DNA of 64,000 nucleotides, from NCBI GenBank assembly GCA_011037195.1, contig JAAEAF010000103.1:549478-613477 (forward strand), given 5' to 3'. The notes under the pieces are model-generated. The model was not told the DNA's origin. It made no database searches and was given only the letters and a program-made list of their open reading frames with translations. Position numbers and translations under genes: made by a program. The first letter of the stretch is position 1. Each line of letters begins with the position of its first letter. Origin of the DNA: Triatoma infestans. Lineage: Eukaryota; Arthropoda; Insecta; Hemiptera; Reduviidae. Of the stretch, positions 23,270 to 32,400 are shown in pieces.

Positions 23270-24007
23270 GAAAGCTCTGTACAGATCACTGGCTTCACAG
23301 ATCTGGTTAAAAAAAAAATCGAGATGTTGATAAAACCCTGGAAGGAAAGTAAGCATCATCCAGAATGTTCTCTCTCTCCTTAGATTCAGCACTTCTGGCA
23401 ACAGCTGTAGAGGCGGGTCCTTGCAGCAACCCCAGAAACCTTTCAGGTGAATTAAGCGTATCTCACTCAACCATAAACTGCTACCTGTGAGCAGCCACCA
23501 TAGTTCCCAGAAGCTGCCGAAATAACCACATCAATTTACGCCCCTAACAAGCCGAGTTGAAATTTGATAACCTAGTTTCATCAAATGGATTATTACTTGC
23601 AATGAATAACTGGGTTTATTTCGGCAAAGAACAAACAAAAACAATGGATTAGATCAGGTCAACCGACCCCCGAAGAGAAAGATTTGAGAAAAAAGTGAAG
23701 CTATGCCTGTGGTGGATGTACAAGGTGTCATTCATTTTGAACTAGTTCCTGATAGTCGTGCGATTACATCCGAACACTACTCTACACAGTTAGAACACGT
23801 ACACTCCCATTTTGGCCGTAAACTATCCCTCTTGAAAAGCTGTACTTCGTGAGCAAGACAAAGCGAGGCCACACACGTTACGTCAAACGTTTTCAGTAAT
23901 CGACGATTTGAATTTTGAGCTCCTCCCTTACGCCCAGATTTGGCACCCTCTGATTACCATCTCTATCGCTCCATGGCCCACCTTTTACATAGGCCCGCCT
24001 CTGCACC
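23270..24007 (+). pseudogene. mariner transposase remnant
   Basis: Pieces in order: a helix-turn-helix region ending NPRNLSGELSVSHSTINCYL (about 23395-23475), FIKWIITCNE (23576-23605), DVQGVIHFELVPDSRAITSE (from about 23714), QDKARPHT (about 23853), and PDLAPSDYHLYRSMAHLL (to 24007). This is the mariner D,D34D transposase order. The first catalytic D of the TCDE-type motif reads N. Stops and frameshifts break it throughout. The sequence stops abruptly at a junction with LINE sequence. Confidence 0.85.
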
Positions 24008-24285
24008 ACGTTATGTTTCAGTCGCATGTTTTAGGATGGCAACTGGACATGACTATCAAAAAAAAGCACCTCCGACGAATAGGAATCGCGAGGGATTCAA
24101 GATGCCCCCTCTGTGATACCGAACAGGAAATGACGGCATCTCACTTAGACACGTGTTCTTCCCTTGAGGTTGTAAGAGAAAATCACAAAGACGACAAAGG
24201 GTGGAAACGCCAGGTAAATTTATATTGGGCTGCCAGGGAGCGTATGGATAGTATCCAAAAAAAACGCGGTGATATAAGGTAAAAA
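24008..24285 (+). pseudogene. LINE C-terminal knuckle fragment joined to mariner
   Basis: Reads ATGHDYQKK, then after a shift in an A run HLRRIGIARDSRCPLC and EMTASHLDTC, a LINE C-terminal cysteine-histidine motif. A 124-codon open frame (23908-24282) spans the mariner-LINE junction by chance. Confidence 0.75.
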
Positions 24286-24632
24286 AACTTTTACATAGGG
24301 CATTGTAAAAAAATTTACAAATACGGAGGAGGGTAAACGGAATGTTTAGAGTTAAAAAACTCTAAATGATATTTCCAGGTGTCGGAAGGATATCGCATTG
24401 CTGGCTCACAGATGGGTTCAAATTTTAGAAAATGATATATCCTGTATTTCGAGGAGTAAGCTTAGTAAGTGAGTAAACAAACAATTTTTGAATTATAAAG
24501 TGGAAAATGCAAAAACTTTTGTTACGGCCAAAAAAAAAAAAAAAAACCTATCATACTTCAATCAACCTATTTTTTTCGGAATTTTGGCAATATATTTCAT
24601 TCTTATTAATATTTATAATAAATAATAGAATC

Positions 24633-24715
24633 GGGGCTGATGTTGGTGTAGTGGTTATGAGCATGGACTTGTAAGTGGGAGGTCCCCAGTTCGAGTCCCG
24701 CGTATAACTGCTAAT
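24633..24715 (+). repeat. tRNA-like SINE head with pol III boxes
   Basis: A-box-like TGGTGTAGTGG (about 24652-24662) and B-box-like GTTCGAGTCCC (24689-24699) stand 27 bases apart, as in tRNA-derived promoters. The acceptor ends do not pair as a functional tRNA would. The unit has no second copy in the window. Confidence 0.6.
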
Positions 24716-24839
24716 TTTTATATTCGATTAAAAAATGTAATGGTAAAGTAGTTGCTTCCGCCCCAGTCCGCGACACCTAATTTGGCTATTGGACGATTGG
24801 ACGTTATAAAGCCTGCCTGAAACAATAGGCATTATTTTA

Positions 24840-25215
24840 CTTTTACTCACTCTATAAATGATAGAATCATATAATGGTACGTCCGCCCTTCCCAACAACT
24901 CCTCTAAAAAATGGATTTTCCCAGAAATGTTGTAGCTCTTTATATACAAACGTTTACTGAAAAATCGCTCGAGCCGTTTTCGAACAAAACTTAATATCGC
25001 CTATTATAATCTGATAACGAAATTCCAAGTTTCAGCTTTTTTAAGGAATTAGTCTTTTTTTTCTTTTTAGTTATGTATAAATACACATCAATTTCCAGAA
25101 ACACTTCTATCTGACTAAGGGATCCTCAACCTGTATTTCCGGAGAAAACACCACATCGGAAATTTTACACTATCTCAATACTTTTTCTTACCAGCGGTAA
25201 CAAGAAGTAAAGATG
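24840..25215 (-). repeat. Family C repeat, diverged copy
   Basis: Contains, in the order of the copy at 55808, the ATGGATTTTCCCAGA, GTAGCTCTTT, ATTTCCGGAGAAAA and AATACTTTTTCTTACC blocks. One internal module. Confidence 0.6.
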
Positions 25216-26005
25216 GAAAATCCATGCAACAAAACAAAAATATACTAGAGAGAAAAACCGATTTTTTTAAAAATCGATTTTTACATCGTTCACCAGTAAC
25301 TTAATCATGGTTAACTGAACTAGGATTAGGAGAATCCCTGGTGTCTCTTGGGATCAGTGTAGTAAACATATATTGTAAAAATTGTTTATCTATATTAAGT
25401 AGATTTGCATTTTATATAATGCGTTCCTGATGGATCCGCTATCTAGATGATATTGATTGAGACGATATATTTCCAGCAGCATGCGAAACTTTATCAGCTA
25501 TAACCTTATCTCAGATTATAGCTGTTTGGTAGTGGTTACTTAAGCACTGTAACATTTCTGAGAATGAAAAATTATATGAACTAACAGAACAAGACTCTTG
25601 AATCTTCAAATCTAAAATGGCGTTCAATTTAGGACTTAGAATGTGTCTTAATCAAAAGTAAGGTGACAGAAGTGATTAAAGGAAGTGCAAAAGAAACAAT
25701 GACTAATGCCGTTTTAATTCCGAATTGTCTGAAGGGTAACTTAAAAATAATTATTTATTTGACAGAGAGTCGAGTGAGTATTTTACAATTTTACAACATG
25801 TCGAATTGGACAAATGAACGAGACTTGTACAATGACTTTATTCTCATATTAAATAATGTATTTTCTCTAAAACAATAAAACGACTATTAAAAAAAGGTAT
25901 AAAGGAAAATAAAATATGTATGGTAGTAACCTCTGAAAGAATGTTGTCCAATGTCCATGAAACGAAAGGTTACCTTCAACAAAAAGGTTAAACATCAAAT
26001 TATTT

Positions 26006-26111
26006 TTACTTTCTTTAGTATTGCAATCCTGTCAAATTTTCGATATCGAGTTTTTACTCGAAATTTCATGTTTTGCGCCCCTGTGTGCGAAACAATGGTT
26101 ATAGAAAATAA

Positions 26112-26163
<52 letters not shown>

Positions 26164-26460
26164 TGTGTGTAATATGTATGTGAACAGCATAGCTCAAAAA
26201 CGAAAAATTGCAGAACGTTCATACTTATTTCGCATGGGTTATCACCATAGGATCCGAATTCTTATATCCAAATTCCTCAACCGGAAGTACCACTTTATTG
26301 AATGTTTTTTGTTTAATTTTTTTTTCGATTTTCTTTAAAATTCATACACCAACTACACTTACAAATACTTACTACTTATTTTTACAAGTACAACTTATTT
26401 TTAATATTTCTCCGGGAAAATTCATTTAAGGTGTTTTTTGGGAGTGTGGCAGGGTTATGT
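26006..26460 (+). repeat. Family C repeat, partial copy with (GT)n expansion
   Basis: Matches the start of the copy at 50062: GTCAAATTTTCGATATCGAG, ATGTGAACAGCATAGC, CTCAACCGGAAGTACCACTT. The short GTGTGT tract of that copy is here expanded to a pure (GT)n of about 50 bp at 26117-26162. The open frames that cross it are artefacts. Confidence 0.75.
26117..26170. repeat. (GT)n microsatellite
   Basis: Long GT dinucleotide array with one GA interruption near its 3' end. It arose inside a family C repeat. Confidence 0.95.
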
Positions 26461-26527
26461 TTTCCTTTAAAGTAGTATTTTAATTTATCAGAGATATTTT
26501 CCGTGATAGCCTGCTGCTTTTTGTGGT

Positions 26528-26567
26528 CATCGACCGGTTTCGGGCGTTCGCCCATCATCAGGAGATG
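26528..26567 (-). ncRNA. Hammerhead motif, left arm of element E2
   Basis: Minus strand: canonical core CTGATGA, stem II GGGC/GCCC with loop GAAC, GAA, ACC/GGT, C17 and then GATG. Two extra bases lie between CATC and the core, so stem I is loosened. Confidence 0.65.
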
Positions 26568-26690
26568 CGTTTGTCAAACAGTGTGTTAACACAGACTTGC
26601 ACAGAGCAAATTCAGTTTATACACTCTGAATTTAGTATAAACTGAATTTTCTCTGTGCAAGTCTATGTTACCACACTGTTTGGACAAAAG

Positions 26691-26730
26691 CATCCTGAAG
26701 ATGGGCGAACGCCCAAGAAACCGGTGGATG
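26691..26730 (+). ncRNA. Hammerhead motif, right arm of element E2 (inactive)
   Basis: CATC and CTGAAGA are followed by stem II, but AA is inserted before GAAA and the cleavage-site C17 is G. Both changes are expected to stop self-cleavage. Confidence 0.6.
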
Positions 26731-26818
26731 ACCACAAAAAGAAGCAGGCTATCACGGAAAATGTCTCTGATACTTTCCAGCTCTGCAAAACCAACCACAA
26801 CAACTAGTATTTTAATTT

Positions 26819-27460
26819 GTTATAAAATTCTATAGTCTAAATAATACTAATTAAAATTAAATGTGTTAACAAAATTTCGTGTTTAAAGAACTTCGGTTAA
26901 CCGGAAGTACGCTTTTACTAGTTTTTTTCTTCCTTTTTTTTTTGGCGATTTTTCTCTATAAAAATACCGATGGATTTCATTAAATTTATTTTACTAACTA
27001 TGAATACAGTATTGTAACTTTTGTTTAAGACCTAGGAATAAGTAAACTTTTGAGTGGGACCTTTTAAAGATTTGTTGGGGAAGAGGAACTCAAAAAAATC
27101 ATTTTATAAAATTTGAGTCATACATATTAACGTACATATTGTACTGGTTTGTTTCACTCCAGATTTTTTTTTTAGTTTAATGATTTTCTCATTAAAACAA
27201 TTTGTTTTTAGAATGGGGTTTACAGAGCTCTGCCTTCCTTTCTTAAAATCCATTTCAACCAATTATTGTACGAATCCATTTGTTTAAAATATTAAATGAA
27301 CTTTAAGAATTGAAGTAATGTGAGTGTTTTTATTATATTTTTTTAGTAAACTGTCATGAAGTAAATATTCAATTTTGAATTAAATTTGCCAATTCGAATG
27401 TGAAAATAATAGAATGAGGGGTGAATAAGTAAAAAAGGAGGACATATCTATGGCCCTAAA
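26819..27460. other. Diverged family C repeat sequence
   Basis: Blocks such as AACCGGAAGTACGCTTTTAC and GGCGATTTTTCTC identify decayed family C material. It is the immediate 5' flank of the BEL/Pao element. Confidence 0.45.
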
Positions 27461-27465
27461 AGTGC

Positions 27466-28895
27466 TGTTACGTATTTCTGGAGTTTAAGGGGAGTTTTAA
27501 TGCAGCGAAATACGTAACTGTTTGAGTGACAGTCTTGAATTGATAGAGGCCCCTCCCATCAAAAAAGAGACAGGACGTTACTTACAATTTTGGTCACCTA
27601 GAGCACTGTTGTAACGTTCTAGCCTTAACACAGGGTATCAGTTTCTCAATCTAATCACCTAGCTAAGTGGCAGGGCCCTAGTAGTTGTAACCTTATCACT
27701 ACCTCAAGTTCCGTTCTATCTCGTGGAGCTGGTGTGACGCCCAACCAGACTGCATTTTTCGTTCTTAGTGAACATCTTACATAAAGCCGTTTATATTGCG
27801 TGAATCATCTTGTGAGATTGCACAATTATCTTCAAATAACATTTTCTAGTGTATGCTAAGTTCGGTGGCGTATCATTAAATCGCTGGATCGCAGTTCTCT
27901 TTTTTACGCCGTTCAGTTGCTGCCCCACGTGGGTACTCTTCTTAGCAGTCTGTTAAACCTCTAATTTACAGTCTCACACTCAGTAAGAGCTTATTCAGCA
28001 GTGATAATAGGAGTCACCACTCTAACTAGAGTCAAAATCTGGCGGATGCACGTGGCGTATATTAACATCATCTACATTCAGAGTAAGATAATTTTCCTAT
28101 TCTTTCCTCTCCTTGATATCTCTACTCTGTTCATGATTAAGTGTTAATATAGGTCGGCGGAAGCCGTTTAAGCGATTATTGCAATCGCCCTGAAGGTAAT
28201 AGTTCATATTATTTTTTCTTGCCAATACCTTCAGTCTCAGCTCAACATTTATTTGATCACTAATCATTTATCTAATTCCAAGCTAAGTGACTATTCACTG
28301 CAACCCCCACTTGTACAGTCTGGAGAGACGGGGTCTCTACACTGGATAGAACGAGTTCTAATTAAAGGAGGTGTACGGAACTATAATAACTTCAAGGCAA
28401 GTATACGAACCTTAGCTTTTCTTATTAGCCCTCCTAGTGCTCTTATATTTTCTCTCAACCTAGGTTGAGACTATACAGCTCCGCCTGTCACCTGCACAGT
28501 TCCTACATAGTTATTCTTATGCCAACAGCTTTGCAGCTTCGCTGCTGGTCCTCCGTCGGAGGTGAGATCATCCTTCATCAGCAACCTGTGGACAGCCCTG
28601 GAAGGGATTGCCTGCCCTTCAGGCAGTCAGAGGAGTTCCCAGGGCATACCCACTCGTCAGTGTGCGTTTTCGGGCTCGGACGTGAGGCGGAAGAACTGGG
28701 GAGGTGCTGTGTTCAACAATAAACTTATTGTTATTTTTGAATTGGTGCCTTTTCTGTCTTGTTGCCCCACCCTTCTATCCCTTACAGCAAGACCTGCCTA
28801 TGGTCTCCGTACGGAGTTCCTGCAGTGGTCTAAACGTTCCCGGAAACCATCTAGTGGTGCCGGATGAGCTCTACCGAGCACGCAAATACGTAACA
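27466..28895 (+). repeat. 5' LTR of BEL/Pao element (1430 bp)
   Basis: Begins TGTTACGTATTT and ends AAATACGTAACA, a perfect 12-bp inverted terminus. An additional inverted copy of 11 of these bases lies at 27508-27518. AATAAA at 28718-28723 is a candidate polyadenylation signal. Short open frames inside the LTR occur identically in both copies and resemble no protein. Confidence 0.97.
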
Positions 28896-29441
28896 CTGCA
28901 ACTACCAGAGGCTGTTTTTTGCTTCTTCTTGGCCCTTTTGGTTACTTTATTTTTATGTAATCACACCTACTGCATTCATTAGAAGAATTTCTTCTTATTC
29001 TTGGCCCATTTGGTCTTCTGTGGTTCCGTTATTTCTTTAAGTAACCATACCACATACTGCCACTATAATAATCACTCATTAATTGATTTTTTGAATTTTA
29101 GTATTGCTGTTGGCTTAACCACTTGTAGGATTTCTTGAAGTAAGCTATTTTACATAATTCTTGTTACTGGCCTGTACGTTTGAATCTTAATTGTGTACTA
29201 TATATTATCGATATTTACGCATCAACATAAAACAACTATTGCTATTACTTGGTTGTTTCTATTATTGGCATTTAAGGTACTTTAACATCTTATATACTTG
29301 TGTTTTGGCGACTCGCCCTTCTTAATTATTTTCATTGGAGTTATTTACCTTTAGTTGTGCTCATACCTTGGTCCAATTTACACTACATCTTCTATATATC
29401 TGATATTTGGGTTTTCGTTATATTTGTTATATCACTTCAAC
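28896..29441 (+). other. BEL/Pao leader between 5' LTR and gag-pol
   Basis: No TGG-initiated primer binding site directly follows the LTR. TGGCCCTTTTGG (28930) and TGGCCCATTTGG (29002) lie in two imperfect tandem copies of a roughly 70-bp unit and are the only visible candidates, unusually far from the LTR. Confidence 0.6.
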
Positions 29442-32400
29442 ATGGCTAATCCTGTTAAACTTTCAGGTGTTGCTTTTGAACGACTTTGCCGCTCGGCCTT
29501 GCGCCGTCTTAATAAGTTTCAAGGCGATGTGAATGACGCCGTACGGAGCGGTACTGCTACTAACGCAACCTATCAGCGCCTGTTGACTTCACTTACTAGG
29601 GACTATACACAAAAATTGACGGACTTGGATCCCTATAAACACTCTTCTGAAAGGGTGCCCGACCTGAGTGAGGAACGATTGGAAGAAGGGTTAAACTCTA
29701 TAGATGATTTGTATGGTAACATATGTTTACAATTGGATAACTTGATTGCCTCTTCTGAGCCCTTAGCCTCTTCCACTATAATAGGTTCGGCCTCTGCTGG
29801 GCCGATATCAGCGTCTTCTTTAAGTGCCTCTACGGCTGGGTTTCCCACTCAGTCAGTTCCAAAATTTTCAGGCAACCAAGCTGACTGGTCCAACTTCTTT
29901 TCGCGATTTTCCTCAATCGTAGATTCCAGTGAAGTCTTATCTGTATTACAAAAGTTTCAGTATCTTATAGATTCTCTAACCCCGGAAGCACAGCGACTTA
30001 TTTCTCATCTTGAATTCAGAGCTGAGCAGTATCCTGTAGCGTTAACATTACTTAAGAATCGCTACGAAAATCCTAGGCGCATGGCTTACAATCATGCAAC
30101 AGCCCTGCTTAAGCTTCCTCAGCTGAACTCTAAGTCAATAGACAGTTATCAAGATTTCTTAGATCATCTGTCATTACATTATCAGGCCTTAGTAGCAATG
30201 CCAGAGGTGGATGAACATTCTGCTATAGTCATGACATTACTTACATCCAAGTTAGATTCAGCAACTGCTATGAAGTTTGAAGCCCACCATCGCGCTTCTA
30301 ATTCTGCTACTGCTCTTCCAAAGCCTACAGAGCTTCTTAAATTTTTGCATGATCAGCTACAGATCAAACAAGCTGTAGAGCCAGCTGTGCACACTCCAGG
30401 TCCTTCGGTGGGACCCACTACTCGTGTTAAGAAGGTTGCCTATGCCACTACAACACGCACATCACAACAGAGTTGCCACCTTTGTCACTCTGCTGAGCAC
30501 AAACTGCAAGCTTGTCCCACTTTCACTCAAAAAAGCCCTAAGCAGCGTTTCGAGTGGGTAAAATCCAACAAAGTATGCATCAATTGTTTAGGCAAGCATA
30601 AAAATCGCTGCTCTTCTTCTTTTACATGTCGAGTCTGCCATAAACAACATCACACCTTGTTGCATTTTAGGCTACCTAATAATAATACTGTAGCCAAAAC
30701 CAAGACTTCCGTGCCTACTTCTCCGGCTCCCCCCTTAGCAAACTCAGCAACAACAGCTCAGTCTGATCACAGGGCATCTCCGGTTTCAGTCCCAATAGCG
30801 GCTGTTTCACCTGCTAACAATACTGTGTTGCTAGCAACTGCCTTGGTAACCTTAAGAACTCCAACTGGAGCCTATCGAGTAGTGAGGGCTTTGATTGATA
30901 CCGGTGCCGGAGGCTCATTTATTTCAGAACATTGTGCGCAATTATTGAATTGCAAACGTTCTAAGGCACAAGTAACTGTTCAAGGGGTAGGTCCTACTTC
31001 GGCCAATGCAAAGGGAACATGTACCCTTTCAATTTCGAGTGTAAGTAACTATACAATTGCTGAGGCTCATCCGTTTATTATATTACCTAAACTTACACAG
31101 CCTACTCCTCAAACCTACATTTCCCCTGAGTTGCGTCAACGCACCAGGAATCTAATTCTGGCCGATCCCACCTTCGATACTCCATCGAGGATTGACTGTA
31201 TACTGGGCGCCGAGTTATTTTCTCGGATTTTCACTTGTGAACCACCTGTTCCTACAGGTCCAAATTTGCCAGTAGCCATGCCATCAGTGTTTGGCTATAT
31301 CATTATGGGCTCCGCCCCAACACTCCAATCATGCTCCGAATCTAGTTCAACTTCATCTGTCGAATATGACAACAAGGTACCTGCCTTTCATGCAGTTCCA
31401 TCTAATGAGCTCCATGCCTTGATGGAGCAATTCTGGGTTACCGAAGAGCCACCTGCTGCACCTTCTCGTGTACCCCCTGAAGCTGAACAGTGCGAACAAT
31501 ATTTTCGCACATCTACTATAAGGCACCAATCGGGGCAATACCAAGTAAGACTGCCTTTCATTAAGGCAGATACTTCATCTCTACGGGGTTCTCACGGCCA
31601 AGCCTATACTCGTTTTCTCGCTTTAGAGAGACGTTTTACTCGAGATCCCGAATTTAAACAACTTTACGTGGATTTTATGAGCGATTATCTTAAGCAGGGA
31701 CACATGGTTGAGACTTCCTCAACTCCCACATACTACATTCCACATCATGGGATTTTTAAGAAGCGCGGAGACACCTCAAAAATTAGAGTGGTCTTTGATG
31801 CCAGCGCTAGACCAGCTGGGGGCACTTCACTCAATGAATTATTATATCCGGGCCCCAAACTACAACCGCTACTATCAGATATCATCACGCTCTTTCGTAG
31901 ATTTCCTTATGTGTTTTCATGTGACATTATGCAAATGTTTCGACAAATTAAGGTCCATCCAGATGACTGGTGCTATCAAGCCGTTTTATGGCGCGATAAT
32001 CCTGGTCAACCCTTGAAAACATATCTTCTTACTACAGTTACCTATGGAACCAGGTCGGCTCCGTATCTCGCGTTGAGAACTCTAGCCCAGTTGGCAGAGG
32101 ATGAGTCTGCAGGGTTCCCTAAGGCATCTGAAGCTCTCACCACCAGCGTTTTTGTTGATGACATCTGCGTTGGCGCATATACTCTCTCAGAAGCTATTGC
32201 CTTGCGTGATGAGGTTATTGCCTTGTTGGCCACTGGCGGATTTACACTCCGCAAGTGGGTATCCAACCACCCATCTATTTTAGATGGACTTCCAACTGAC
32301 CATTGCATAACCACTGTAGCGGAAGTATCATCTCCTATAGCTCTTCTTGGGACACACTGGGATCCTAATCAAGATACATTGAGTATATCGGCGGAATTTA

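Larger units (their letters stand above)
26487..26804. mobile_element. Hammerhead-bearing hairpin element (family E), copy 2
   Basis: TAGTATTTTAATTT is directly repeated at 26473-26486 and 26805-26818, a perfect 14-bp target duplication. The element starts ATCAGAG and is almost wholly palindromic to 26773. It then ends in a C/A-rich tail (AAAACCAACCACAACAAC). Its ends correspond to those of the copy at 16616 in the opposite orientation, while the central third differs. A 14-bp duplication is long for a DNA transposon and fits target-primed reverse transcription. Confidence 0.85.

Noticed and set aside
24633..24715. Functional tRNA gene
   Set aside because: A and B boxes are present but the acceptor stem does not form. 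The same holds for the heads of SINE families A and B.
25951..26338. Open frames rich in CVCV or HTHT repeats
   Set aside because: Translations of the (GT)n microsatellite within a family C repeat.
28253..28982. Several open frames of 70-100 codons, repeated at 35917-36595
   Set aside because: They lie within the two identical LTRs, overlap each other in different frames and resemble no protein.
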